64,000 bases of DNA from Teratosphaeria epicoccoides (taxonomy: Eukaryota > Ascomycota > Dothideomycetes > Mycosphaerellales > Teratosphaeriaceae), in contig JADDMT010000143.1 of NCBI GenBank assembly GCA_021401465.1, positions 1 through 64,000 on the forward strand, in the 5' to 3' direction. Every line of letters starts with the position of its first letter. Position 1 is the first letter of the stretch. The position numbers were made by a program, and so were the translations under genes. The notes under the pieces were generated by a model. The model had not been told where the DNA came from. It saw only the letters and a list, made by a program, of their open reading frames with translations, and ran no database searches. This document shows, one piece after another, positions 30,165 through 41,000 of this stretch.

Positions 30165-32423
30165 TCAAGTAAACACATTCCCCAGACAATGCTCCCTCAA
30201 ATACTCTCCACCTTTCTCCACCCACTCCTCACGACTGACAAACGCCTGCCTCGACGTCCCAGCACCAGCCCATTGCGCAGCACCCCTCCAAGCGTCCAGC
30301 ACCGGATCCCTTGCCCTCCTCATACCCACCGGCACGTCCGCGGGCAACACCGCCCTCAACTCATTCCTCAACCTCTCCTCGAACCCCTGGAAAAGCGAGT
30401 ATCCCCCTGTCACGAACACATCCTTCAAGATCGCATCCCTCTCGGCGTGTCCAGAGAGCCTCCCCATGAGTATATCCTCCGCAATCTCAACAAGGCCAGC
30501 CTGGTCCACCCCCGCGATAGACGGCTGGAACACAACCTCCGGCACGCGTATCCGCTCGACATTAAGGTGGAACTGATTCCCCTCCCTCGCGCTCTCCGCC
30601 TCAAACGGCCACGGCCCATGCAAGAACGAATGCAACAAGCTTTTCGTCCAGTCCCTCTGCGCCTCCCGTGTACTCTGCTCCGTGAACTCCGGATCGTACC
30701 TCAACAGCACCTCTTCAATGCCCTTTAGCTGCTTCTCATAATCCTCCTCCTCGTCCTCCTCATCATCGTCGCCCTTGCCAGCCTGGATATCGCGGTAAAC
30801 CATCCAGTCCGCATCATCGGCTCCAAACCCGTCGTCGTCTCGATCTTGACCACGGCGGCGTTTGCGACCCATAGGGTTGTCAGAGGCAAGGTTGGCGATT
30901 TGCTTCATGCGCATTTGGCTGGCTTGGGATTTGCGGTTGCCGAGGTCCTGCTTGAGGCGGTCGCGCTCTTTGATCTTTTGGATGGTGGCTTGGTATGCTG
31001 CTCTTCGCTCCTCGACCCAGGACGCGAAGTCATTCTCACGATGCTCGTCGTCTAACTGCTGCATCTTAGCCTGTCTCGCCTTCTCAGCCTCTTTCTCCGC
31101 CTTCGCTCTCGCACGCGCATCATGATTACTTTTGAGCAACCTCTGCTGCCTCTTTTGCTTGATCTGATCCTCATCGAGCTCCTCATCCGGTACATGCAGC
31201 AACGGATACGTCGGCGGCTCTTCCGGCTCCTCTTCCAAGTCCCCAACATCCTTATTCCGCTGCTTCCGTATCGACTTCTCCATTTCTTTGATCCGCTTCT
31301 CCAACTGAACCTCGTCTCTAAAATCCTCAGCCTCCAACAAATGCGCTTTCTCCTTCTTGGTAGTCGCATTCTGCACATCCACTTGCAACTCCTTGAAGAA
31401 TTCCAGCTCCTGCTCCTTCCTCACCAACTTCTCCAGCCGCATCTTCGCCGCCTGCTCCTGCAACCTCCGCCCACCCTCTCTCCTCTTCTCCTCCGCCCTG
31501 CGTATCTCCTCCTCCGTCTTCTGCACGATCTCCTTCTCCTGAAACGGCAGCTGTACAATATAATCCCTATCCTCCAACCCACTCCAATCCAAGATCTTCA
31601 ACATCTCCCCGTCGTAATCCTGACTCACATGGCAATGCGACCTGATCATATCCTCAATCTGCGTCTCGTTCACCTTTCCCGTTGTAAGCAGACCCGGATA
31701 CTTCGCCCTCAACAACCGTGTCAAATACTCGACACACGTCGCCCTCCCCACATCCAACCTCGTCGCATGGCTCAGCAGCGGCTGCCGATCCACCACGGGA
31801 ATCAAATGCGTGCTCATGTTGGCACTCGACACCACCAACCCCGTGTTCCCGCCGTTGTAGCTGTAGCTGAAAAGACTGTCCACGCCATACGCCACGCTCG
31901 GCACATTATACAGCTCATACAAAATCTCGCTCATCACCTTTCGCGTGTACCCGAGATTCGCCAACGGCTCCGTCATCACCACCGGCCTGTCCACACCTCC
32001 CTCCCGGTCCACACCCAGCTTGATGAATATGTAGTCGAGGATTCCCTCCTGCACGTCCCAGTTGTTGATGACGTTACTGCCCGGCTCGTATACATTCTTC
32101 GCCTGCCCTCTCGCGGTTCCGTCAAAGTAGACCTCGCTGCCGATGAAGCAGAGCTTGCGATTCAGCTTGCGATCCGTGTAGCGGGCCATGAGGGGCGGGA
32201 ATTGGAGGCGGGGAAGAGCGTCGGATTGCCAGCCGGCGCGGACCGACGAGGAACCATTGTCGATGATGATGGCCTGGTCGGATGCGCTGGTCTCGTAGAC
32301 GGAGGAGTCGGTGGGGAGTTGGCCAGCGTACGGCGGGTCGGAGATGGAGGAGATGTGGGTGGGCGGTGGCTTCGGCTCGTTGCGCCCAGATTGGGCTTCA
32401 ACGGTGTACGTGAAGTGAGGCAT
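30165..32423 (-). CDS. ARP5: Actin-related protein 5, INO80 subunit
   Basis: Arp5 binds Ies6 within INO80 and couples ATP hydrolysis to nucleosome sliding. The 752-residue single-exon protein has the actin-fold nucleotide motif IIIDNGSSSVRAGW near residue 53, then PVVMTEPLANLGYTRKVMSE and GVDSLFSYSYN. A long charged, coiled-coil-like insertion (about 300-520, rich in EEK/RRE) separates the two actin halves, as is usual for Arp5. The second half contains DVFVTGGYSLFQGFEERL and WRGAAQWAG. Its partner IES6 is at 10722. Confidence 0.95.
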   Translation of the reverse strand: MPHFTYTVEAQSGRNEPKPPPTHISSISDPPYAGQLPTDSSVYETSASDQAIIIDNGSSSVRAGWQSDALPRLQFPPLMARYTDRKLNRKLCFIGSEVYFDGTARGQAKNVYEPGSNVINNWDVQEGILDYIFIKLGVDREGGVDRPVVMTEPLANLGYTRKVMSEILYELYNVPSVAYGVDSLFSYSYNGGNTGLVVSSANMSTHLIPVVDRQPLLSHATRLDVGRATCVEYLTRLLRAKYPGLLTTGKVNETQIEDMIRSHCHVSQDYDGEMLKILDWSGLEDRDYIVQLPFQEKEIVQKTEEEIRRAEEKRREGGRRLQEQAAKMRLEKLVRKEQELEFFKELQVDVQNATTKKEKAHLLEAEDFRDEVQLEKRIKEMEKSIRKQRNKDVGDLEEEPEEPPTYPLLHVPDEELDEDQIKQKRQQRLLKSNHDARARAKAEKEAEKARQAKMQQLDDEHRENDFASWVEERRAAYQATIQKIKERDRLKQDLGNRKSQASQMRMKQIANLASDNPMGRKRRRGQDRDDDGFGADDADWMVYRDIQAGKGDDDEEDEEEDYEKQLKGIEEVLLRYDPEFTEQSTREAQRDWTKSLLHSFLHGPWPFEAESAREGNQFHLNVERIRVPEVVFQPSIAGVDQAGLVEIAEDILMGRLSGHAERDAILKDVFVTGGYSLFQGFEERLRNELRAVLPADVPVGMRRARDPVLDAWRGAAQWAGAGTSRQAFVSREEWVEKGGEYLREHCLGNVFT

Positions 32424-32847
32424 CGTGCGTCATCGCATGGTGCGTGAGATTGTCGTGATGACCGTCTCTTACATCGTCGGCATTGAAGGTCAGAGCTTCT
32501 ACGCGCGTGCACGGGTCCCAGCGCGAACTTCACATGCTCAGCCGAGTGTCAGATATCTATATAAGTTACACGTGAGACAATACTTCAGAACGCATGAATC
32601 GATTGAGGATGAGCACTGGGAGAGGCATCATCGATCACCTGATGATATTCAGGCTATGTATTCTGCTGTCTGCTATCCGGCCGCGAGGCCAACCCAGCTG
32701 CGCGCTGATCTTCTGCTCTTCGCTGCTCTGCTAATGCGATCTCTCAAATCACAGTCTCGTAAGCTGAGCGTGGGGCAAGACTCTCAATGCTGCGGCGCCA
32801 CCGCTCCATTCCCCTCACCCTGCGCCAACACATCGTCCACACTCAAA
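32424..32847. other. ARP5 promoter and VIP1 3' region
   Basis: ARP5 (-) starts at 32423 and VIP1 (-) ends at 32848, so this interval holds the VIP1 terminator region and the ARP5 promoter. The open plus-strand frames here are antisense shadows. Confidence 0.35.
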
Positions 32848-35800
32848 CTACTCTGCCTCCTCCTCCTCCTCCTCCTCCTCCTCCTCCTCCTTCGCCGTCA
32901 TCCTCACCTCCTGCACGAACGCCTGCGGCACCTTCTCACTCAAGTTGACCGCGGTGAAACTCTTTGGCAACTTCACCTGATGGAACTTCGCCCTCAAAGT
33001 CTCAATAATCTCCTTCCAGTCCCCATGCGGTGTCAGACTCCGCCTCGGCGCACATCCAATGCAATGCTTCGAGTCCAGCTGCACATCCAGAGGATCGAAT
33101 GTGTGGCAGCCAGGAGAGATCGTGATGCGGATGCTGTAGTTGTAGTAATCTTGCGCTTCGCCGGCAGCGCTGCCGTCGACTGACGATGTGGCACAGAGGT
33201 CGGTGCCGGACGATTCGTAAAGCTCAAAGCAGATCTGGCTGAGGTAGTCCAGTTCTGGGATGGCATTGCGCGCTATCTTGGTCTGGATGCCTCCTTCGAG
33301 GATGCAATTGAGCAGAGTGTAGATGTGACTCTCCTTGGTAAAGTAGATGAAGCTCTTCGCATCGTCGCTCGCCTGCACCTCCTCGAGGTCTTTGACAATC
33401 TCCTTCAACAAAGGCAGGCTGGTCAAAAGCCCGATCTCCAGCTTCTCAGCATCTGTGATGCCGTACTCCTGTGGTCCGATGAAGTCGAACAAAATCTTGC
33501 TCTGGCCGTACAGCTCGTTGAGCTTACCAAGTCGTCCGTCGACCTTGGCTTTTGAATCGGGTGCGTTGGGATCACCACGATAAAGGTTGAAGTACGATTC
33601 GCGGGCCGTGCTGTCCGCGACAGCGGTGTTGGTCGTATCGCGGGCGACAGACATGAAGTCTTGTGACCGACGCCTGAAGCCCATGCGCTCGCTGAAAGTG
33701 GGTCTCGGCTGTTTGATGAAGCCAGCGGAGGACACATCACCGAGAGTCGTATCCGTGCGCTGAGACGGCTTGAGATTTTTGGGCTCGCCTGGTGCCTTCG
33801 CGACCTCTTTCTCCTTCGCAAGAACCTCGGGCGCGTCGGCACCTCGATCTTCTCTCACACTCCTCGTCGCGTCATGGCTCTTGGTATACTCCTCCCTTGC
33901 CACCTGACTTTCTGTCAGTGTCAACTCTTGGCTCTCCACCAGTGCGTCCTCTTGCTCAGCCCTGATCCTCTCTTCTTCCTCCGCCACGATACCCCTGCTC
34001 GGAGTGAAGACCCACTCCAGGAACTGTCTGTTGTGCAGCGCATCGAATTTCATCGTGTCGTACAGCTCGGAGATCTTACTAGGATCAACCTTTTCTGCGT
34101 CGGTAAATTCATTGAAGAGCTTTTCCCACCGTTCTCTGAACAGATCTGCGTCTTCTCCTGTGCACCATCTTGCCTGCACATTCGTGACAGCGCTCTGTTG
34201 CGCCGCTTCAGCTACAGCCGGTTCGTATTGCTGCCCACTTGGGCCCGGTGGATGCTTCAGCTTTTCCAACGAGTCAATTGCTTCACTAGACTGCAGCTTC
34301 GCAAAGTTGTGCTTCATCACCCTCCGATGGAATTTCATCAGCTCCACAACATTCCTCACCACCAGATACGGTTCTGGTGTGTCCTTCGGCCAGGCGAACT
34401 GCTCAGGCGCCTTATGGCCCTTTCGCAACAGGCCTTTGAGCTTCTTCTTGACCTTGTCCATTTCATCCTTCGCCGCATTACTGTCGTCCAACAGACCCTT
34501 GCGTACCTTGATCTGAGCCGGCTCAATGTCTTCTTGGTCTAGGAATGCGGACGCGAAAATTTGCGCAGACGTCGTCACCCGGCGTTCAGAAGATGTGAAG
34601 ACCGACACGTCGGACAGAACATTTCTGTTCATCAACAAAAGGTCGTTTCGCATGTTCTCACCAAGGTCGGCAGCTTGATACCGAGCAGAATGGGTCGGCT
34701 CGCCACCCCACTTCATCACCAACTGTAACTTGTCGAGCACCAGATTCTCGTCTTTCGCTGCCGCTCGAGACTTCGTGACTTCTGACATGGAGTCGCTCCG
34801 ATGGGCGTGAGGGAGCTGATATGGACTGTCATGCGTCGCTGCAACGGGCAGGCCTTCCTGGCCTAGGAGTGGGCCAAGTTCATTTTCCTTCCAAGCCACT
34901 TGTGAAGGCTGGCCACTCTCGGGCTCCTCTGCCGCACGAGCGTCAATCGACATTTCTTCCACTTCCTCTCCCGTGTCTTTCTTGTCTTCTTTCTGGCCCT
35001 CGTCGTCTTTTGGCTTCTTGAACAGCGGCTTGATCTGCACTTTGGTCCCAGGCAGACCCCGCTTCCTCTTCAGAGCGTTGTCGAGCTGCTTAAGCTTACT
35101 CCGGTCTTCGACACCTTCGCGCATAGCTTGATGTACAGCCTGGGACACCGAGTCGAGAGCCGCATCCCCAACCAGCAGAACTTCCTCTTGATGGCCTTTG
35201 AGGAGATCGACGAACGGCTTGGTGTGGAAGGTGAACTTGAACTTTTGCTTGGGCGTCCTGTCTGCGTGCCGAATGACAGCTACCATGCCCTTGAGTTTCC
35301 ACTGACTCTTGCTCGCCGGTGCGGGAATGCTGCTTGGCACGGAGTCGCGATTGCTGCTCAGGTTTTCCTCAGATAGCGCCTGCAAGCCTTCAGGCTTTGT
35401 TTCATGGTGGTACGGCAGCGACGCTACAGCCGGCGAAGGCAATACGTCATCCTGAATCGCAGGAGGCGCAGGAGGCCGCTGGAAAGCGGCCGCCTCCCGT
35501 TCATGGCTCGCAGGACTGGTTAAAGGGCTAGACGTTCCAGATGGGCTTCTCACGCCAGATGCCTGTCCGCCGCCTACCCTATGCGCAGCATTACTGACAC
35601 TATCACGTAGCTGGCTGATACTTCGGCTCCTGAAGACATCCTTGAGCGCGTTGTAGTGGCCACCGTCTTTGCCAATAGTTGGTCTCCGATGGAGCCCGGC
35701 CTGCTCTGGCTCGCTGAAGAAATCTCGCTGACCTTCGCCTCTATCTTCCGACGGCGTTGCGCGGCCTTCCCAGCGTATCTTCTCCCGAATGAAGATACTG

Positions 35801-37659
35801 CGCAGAATCTGAGCACATTTGTCGTAGTACTCGTTGTTATCCTTGACGAAACTCCAACCATTCACGTCGATCACATATGACTTGTCTCCCACGCGGAGTA
35901 GATCGAAGCCGCAGACTCGTTGACCAAACCCAGTGGCGATCTTGGCCGCCATGATTTGCTCCGCTTTTGTGAGCGCTGTGATATAGCGGATTTCCTTGCC
36001 ATTTGGATTGCGCTTGACCACGCCATCGACGACTGGTGACTTGCGCGTCTCAGCATGGCAGAAATCGGGTCCGACAGTATAGGCTTTGACATCTTCAGCA
36101 TTCTCGACTTTGAGGAATTGTTCAAATATGTAGCTGTTCTGTGGCTCGGTGATGGCTCGCGGAATGTCTAAGGTGTCGTCTTTCTCACTGGACTTGTTGT
36201 TGACCTTTCGGAAGAGCCTGCGCCCGCCTCCACCTTGCGACTTGGGATAGTAGATGTTGATGTTGTGATCCTCGCCGCTCACTGGCTTCTCCACAAACGG
36301 TTTGGACAAACGCTTGCCATCCACTACGAGCGTGTCATTGTCGTCCTCCATATGTACATGCCGAGGTGCTGGTTCGCCGCCGCCTCTACCGTCATCCGAG
36401 CCCTGCAGTGTTACCGACGTCAACTCGCGGACTCTCTGCGCAATGTCTGTTGACAGGATGACCGGTCCACCGTCTCGGTTGACTTCCAATCGCTTCGGGG
36501 TGCGAACGCCAAGCTTGTCTAGAATCGCCAAACACAGTCTGCGGTCCCACAGGATGGTCTGCATGGGCAAGTCATTGACACAGAAGGGCTTCCGCAGCTT
36601 TGCATACGCGATCGCTTTCTCCAGCGGGAAGCCGTCGGAGAAGAAAGAGATGAGAAAGTCACACACTGGCCAATTCTCCACTTGCTCATCCAATATCACC
36701 TTGTCACCAAAGATGATGACATCGAACTCGTCATTCTTTCCGACCATTCTGTTCAGAATATTTCTGCTCGGCTTGCTCCTGGCTTTGGAATCCATGGCAC
36801 ATATGCCAATTGTGCCTATTCTGTTGGGATTCGCCATTGTCTCTGTCGACGGAGAGCCGCTGAGTGGAGTGCTTGACGAGACACGCCTACTGCCTACCGA
36901 CGTCCGACCCCGCATGGTTCGGGCGTCTCGAGTTGATCGTGGTGTAGGTGACGGTTGCGGTTGCGCGGATGTGGTCGACGGTAACGAGCCAGTTGCTGGA
37001 TCGAGAGTGACGCCGCTCAAAGAGTGCGACAGCTCTCCATTGTGTTTCGATGCTGTCACGGAAAGTGGATGCGTAGCCGTAGTTGCTCGATCTGGATACT
37101 CCCGTGCTGCCGCTTCATCAGTGTCCACAGCCACTTCCGGCTGAGCGTGGTCGCGCACCGTACCGTCTGGCTCTGAGCCTCCATACACCGAGCTTGGGCC
37201 GCTCCTGTTGTACAAAGACGAAAACGACATTCTGTTGCTGTCGGTCCCGCTTTGAGCAGCGGACGCGCCATCAGGTAGGCTTGTGCTTGACCCGGCCATG
37301 CTCTCGTCTATGGCCGAGCCACTATGATTGTGGGGTGGTGGAAGCATGTTCAAGACAGCCTGGTCATGTCTCAGTTGGTCAGCGTCCCTAGGCAAGAGCG
37401 CTGCCTCATTTTTTGAGCTCCTGCGCCGATCAGCGCTCTGGTAGCGGGGAACTCTTCCAGCGGGCGGCGGCATGGAGGTACCGCTGGTACGGTCCGCTAC
37501 TGCTTCTCCATTGGACACGACGGCGTCTGCGTGTCTTCCCTTCCGGGTCGAGGTTGCCGAGGAAGGCATGAGCGCGTGTGAGGAAGTAGGGGATCGCGCT
37601 GACTCGATCGAAGTGGCTCGGGAGAGGAGCGGGACAGTTGCGGTTGAGGGCGAAGGCAT
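32848..37659 (-). CDS. VIP1: Vip1/Asp1 bifunctional inositol pyrophosphate kinase-phosphatase
   Basis: PPIP5K makes 1-diphosphoinositol phosphates (InsP6 to 1-InsP7, InsP7 to InsP8) with its ATP-grasp kinase and removes them with a histidine-phosphatase-like domain. The 1603-residue protein starts at the ATG at 37657-37659; upstream codons in frame are not initiated by ATG. Residues 1-280 are Ser/Pro-rich and disordered. The kinase begins GTIGICAMDSKARSKPSRNI and ends with SYVIDVNGWSFVKDNNEYY. The phosphatase motif AVIRHADRTPKQKFKF lies near 797. The C-terminus is a poly-Glu run encoded by a GAG repeat (CTC in plus orientation, 32868-32893). Divergent from UTP21. Single exon. Confidence 0.95.
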   Translation of the reverse strand: MPSPSTATVPLLSRATSIESARSPTSSHALMPSSATSTRKGRHADAVVSNGEAVADRTSGTSMPPPAGRVPRYQSADRRRSSKNEAALLPRDADQLRHDQAVLNMLPPPHNHSGSAIDESMAGSSTSLPDGASAAQSGTDSNRMSFSSLYNRSGPSSVYGGSEPDGTVRDHAQPEVAVDTDEAAAREYPDRATTATHPLSVTASKHNGELSHSLSGVTLDPATGSLPSTTSAQPQPSPTPRSTRDARTMRGRTSVGSRRVSSSTPLSGSPSTETMANPNRIGTIGICAMDSKARSKPSRNILNRMVGKNDEFDVIIFGDKVILDEQVENWPVCDFLISFFSDGFPLEKAIAYAKLRKPFCVNDLPMQTILWDRRLCLAILDKLGVRTPKRLEVNRDGGPVILSTDIAQRVRELTSVTLQGSDDGRGGGEPAPRHVHMEDDNDTLVVDGKRLSKPFVEKPVSGEDHNINIYYPKSQGGGGRRLFRKVNNKSSEKDDTLDIPRAITEPQNSYIFEQFLKVENAEDVKAYTVGPDFCHAETRKSPVVDGVVKRNPNGKEIRYITALTKAEQIMAAKIATGFGQRVCGFDLLRVGDKSYVIDVNGWSFVKDNNEYYDKCAQILRSIFIREKIRWEGRATPSEDRGEGQRDFFSEPEQAGLHRRPTIGKDGGHYNALKDVFRSRSISQLRDSVSNAAHRVGGGQASGVRSPSGTSSPLTSPASHEREAAAFQRPPAPPAIQDDVLPSPAVASLPYHHETKPEGLQALSEENLSSNRDSVPSSIPAPASKSQWKLKGMVAVIRHADRTPKQKFKFTFHTKPFVDLLKGHQEEVLLVGDAALDSVSQAVHQAMREGVEDRSKLKQLDNALKRKRGLPGTKVQIKPLFKKPKDDEGQKEDKKDTGEEVEEMSIDARAAEEPESGQPSQVAWKENELGPLLGQEGLPVAATHDSPYQLPHAHRSDSMSEVTKSRAAAKDENLVLDKLQLVMKWGGEPTHSARYQAADLGENMRNDLLLMNRNVLSDVSVFTSSERRVTTSAQIFASAFLDQEDIEPAQIKVRKGLLDDSNAAKDEMDKVKKKLKGLLRKGHKAPEQFAWPKDTPEPYLVVRNVVELMKFHRRVMKHNFAKLQSSEAIDSLEKLKHPPGPSGQQYEPAVAEAAQQSAVTNVQARWCTGEDADLFRERWEKLFNEFTDAEKVDPSKISELYDTMKFDALHNRQFLEWVFTPSRGIVAEEEERIRAEQEDALVESQELTLTESQVAREEYTKSHDATRSVREDRGADAPEVLAKEKEVAKAPGEPKNLKPSQRTDTTLGDVSSAGFIKQPRPTFSERMGFRRRSQDFMSVARDTTNTAVADSTARESYFNLYRGDPNAPDSKAKVDGRLGKLNELYGQSKILFDFIGPQEYGITDAEKLEIGLLTSLPLLKEIVKDLEEVQASDDAKSFIYFTKESHIYTLLNCILEGGIQTKIARNAIPELDYLSQICFELYESSGTDLCATSSVDGSAAGEAQDYYNYSIRITISPGCHTFDPLDVQLDSKHCIGCAPRRSLTPHGDWKEIIETLRAKFHQVKLPKSFTAVNLSEKVPQAFVQEVRMTAKEEEEEEEEEEEAE
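32862..32893. repeat. CTC/GAG trinucleotide microsatellite inside VIP1
   Basis: About ten CTC units on the plus strand encode the Glu run just before the VIP1 stop. Length variation here would change the acidic tail without shifting the frame. Confidence 0.8.
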
Positions 37660-38064
37660 ATTAGTAAGGTAGCTAGTGGGACAATAATGGTGAAAGAAGT
37701 TGGAACGAGCGGAATCTTCCGACTGCCACAAGGAAAGCGCTGGACTGCTGAACCAGGCTCTAGAATATGCGGTGGAGCGATAGACAGACGACCTCCCAAC
37801 GCCACGCTAGACCCTGATGTTGTCCCCGGTGCACAGGAAGAAAGAATAACACTGGACGAGCACAGGCAAATCTCGCGTGACTTCGCAAAGTCAATGGCGG
37901 GGTCGAGGGAGAGATGGGAGAGATCGGCAGGGCGCAGCGGTCTCCCGTTGGTGGCAAAGCGTACATTCTGGGCGGAGATAGCGGGGTTACCACGTTGGGC
38001 TGGGGGGGAAAGTTTTGACGGGCGGAGGATGCGACACACGAACAACACGAGCGTCGGACGCGAG
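37660..38064. promoter_or_regulatory. Shared promoter and leader, VIP1 and UTP21
   Basis: The interval lies between the VIP1 ATG and the preferred UTP21 ATG. The UTP21 frame stays open through most of it, with an upstream ATG at 37687, only 27 bp from the VIP1 start. The predicted 126-residue extension does not resemble the family and is treated as leader. Confidence 0.4.
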
Positions 38065-41000
38065 ATGGAGGTGGACGGAGCGGCGGTCAAGCGCCAGAAG
38101 CTGACCAATGGCCTGCCCCGCCCGCAGCGAGTGCCGGGCCCGTCGCGCCTGTTCGCCCCCTACCGAACCATCGGCCTCGTCTCGCCCAGCGTAGTGCCAT
38201 TCACGTCTGTCCCCCTCGGCAAGACAACCTTCCAGATCACGACCTCGGTCGGCCGCTGCTTGCACACATACGACTTGCGCCGGGGTTTGAACCTGGTCTT
38301 CATTACTCGGCCACAGACGCCTGGCACCATCACCGCGAGTCAGGCGTGGCAGGACAAGATCCTTGGCGCGTGGTCGGAAGGAGGAAAGAACGGTGGACGC
38401 GGGGTGTGGGTCTTCAAAAGAGGCAGGAAGGAGGCCGAGTTGCACCTTCCCAAAGCCTTCCGCCAAGACATCCAGGCTTTCTGCGTGTTCGGCGGATGGA
38501 TCGTGGGCGTCGGCGAGACGAGCCTGTTGGTGTGGAAGGGCTCGTCGTACGAGCTCTACACCACGCTGGACGGCGTTTCCCCTGTCCCCTTGACGAAAAG
38601 TATCTCGAGCTTGCCGACATATCTGAACAAAGTCATCGTGGGTCGTGAAGATGGCAGTGCGGAGATATGGAACGTGAGCACCGCGAGGCTGCTCTACACC
38701 GTTCTGCCTCCGTCGACCAGCTATGGCAGTGTCACCGCCATCGCACCGACCCCCGCGCTCTCGCTGGTGGCCATCGCCTACGCCGCTGGGCCTCTGCTGA
38801 TCCACGACGTCCGCGCTGACCAGACCCTCTTCCAGCTGGCAGTCCCGGCCGGCCAGTCGGTGACATCGATCTCATTCCGGTCCGATGGTCTTGGCGCGGG
38901 CGAGGATGGACGGAAGGCTGGCGTGATGGCTACTGCATCCACAAGGTCAGGTGACATCACGCTGTGGGATCTGAACAATGGCGGTCGCAAGGCGGGTGTA
39001 CTCCGAGCTGCCCACGCACATCCCACCTCAGATGCACCCGGCGGTGTGAGCAAGGTCGACTTCCTGCCAGGTCAAGCCATCATCGTAAGCAGTGGGCGGG
39101 ATAACAGTCTCAAGACTTGGATCTTCGACCAAACCCCTTTCTCGCCCATCCCACGAATTCTGCACCAGAGAGGTGGCCACGGTGCCCCGGTCACGAAACT
39201 GGAATTCTTGCCAGCCGGATCCGATGGCGCAGATGATACGGGCAAGTGGCTCATGTCTGCCTCCAACGACCGCAGTCTGTGGGGCTGGTCCCTGCGCCGC
39301 GATGCTCAGAGCACCGAGATCAGTCAGGGTGCTGTGCAGTCCAAGGCGAAGAAGCAGGGCCTACTATCAGGAGCCCGCGATGCCTTTCAAGCTCTCAAGT
39401 GTCCGCCTGTCACATCAATGGCATGCAGCCTAAACCGAGACGGCGGCATCGGTGCTATCCCTGGCAAGCATCCAATCTGGCAGGCGCCAGGATCAAACAG
39501 AGGCAAGAACGTGGACGCAGAGGTCGCCGCTTTGACGGGATGGGAATCGGTAGTCACAGCACACAAGGATGACACCAAGGCGCGGACATGGTTCTGGGGC
39601 CGCAAACGTGCTGGTCGATGGGCGTTCCCGACATCCGATGGCAGCAACGTCAGATCGGTGGCCATGTCACCTTGTGGCACTTTTGCATTGATCGCCAGTG
39701 AGCACGGCGGCATCGATATGTTCAATCTTCAATCAGGACTTCATCGCCAGCGCTTCCCAGCCCGACTGACTCCAATGCAGGCGAAGCAACTGAAGCTTGA
39801 TATGCAAAAGCATGGGATGACTGAGGAGAAGGCTGAACACGGCAAGCAGGTCTCTTACCGTGGGCAAGGCAAACACGGCAGTGCTGTCGTTGGACTGGCG
39901 GTTGACAGCCTCAACAGCACTGTCATATCTGCTGGAGCAGATGGGAAGGTCAAGCTGTGGGACTTTTCATCTGGCCTGCTGAAGCGCGAGATCGATTGGA
40001 GTGGCTCCACCGGCGTCAAAAGCATGCGCTTCTTACGTAGTTCGGATCTGGCTGCCTTTGCGTGCACCGACGGATGCATGCGCGTCGTCGACGTCAGCAC
40101 TCAAAAGCTGATCCGAGAGCTGTGGCCATCTCGCCCAGTCATACCGGAGCTCGCAGGCCAAGTTGTCTCGGATTTCTGCTTTTCCTATGATGGACATTGG
40201 ATTGTTGCCTCCATCGGTCAATTGATCTTGCTCTGGGACCTACCCACTGGCCACCTCGTCGATGCTTTCAAGCTCAAGGCCGAATGCACGAGTTTAGCTT
40301 TCTCACCAACTGGTGAATTTTTGGCTACGGCTACTCTGGACAGTGTCGGCGTCGACATCTGGAGCAACAAAGCCCTATACGTGCATGTATCAACTCGTCA
40401 CATACCCGGTGCAGAACTAGCAACAATTCTATCACTCGACTCACATCAGGCTCCGACCACGAGCGGCGAGAACGGCCAAACCCCGACCACCGCATCCGCA
40501 TCCGCCGAGGAAGACGAAGAAGAAGCACGTTCTTCCCTTCTAGCCGATCTCGATACAGAACCCGATATCGACACCCTGTCCTCCGACCTCCTGTCCCTGT
40601 CCCTCGTCCCACGCTCCCGCTGGCAAAACCTCCTCCACCTCGACCTCATCCGTCAACGTAACAAGCCCACCGAAGCGCCCCAAAAGCCCGGAAAAGCACC
40701 CTTCTTCCTCCCCTCCCTCAGCGACCGTCAAGACCTCAAATCCGCCTCCCAACCAGAACAAATCACAGCTGCAGAGCTCGAAAAAGAACGGACCCGCGTC
40801 CTCAAACTCACCCAACAAGGTTCCAAATCCGAATTCTCCCGCCTCCTCGCCGCAGCTAACGGGGATGAGTCCTTCCCGCGGTTCCTTTCGCACCTCAAAT
40901 CTTTATCACCTGCGGCAGCAGACATCGAGATTCGTTCGCTTTCTGCAGAGGGGAATGATATGCCAAATTTTTTGCACGCACTGACGTGGTTGATGAGGCA

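Noticed and set aside
31122..32447. Long plus-strand open frame (441 codons) opposite ARP5
   Set aside because: Its composition is the mirror of ARP5 coding sequence, and ARP5 is unmistakable on the other strand.
36302..37144. 280-codon plus-strand frame opposite VIP1
   Set aside because: An antisense shadow of the VIP1 kinase and N-terminal region, with no family resemblance.
37987..38805. 272-codon minus-strand frame opposite UTP21
   Set aside because: An antisense shadow of WD40 coding sequence; no splice or start support.
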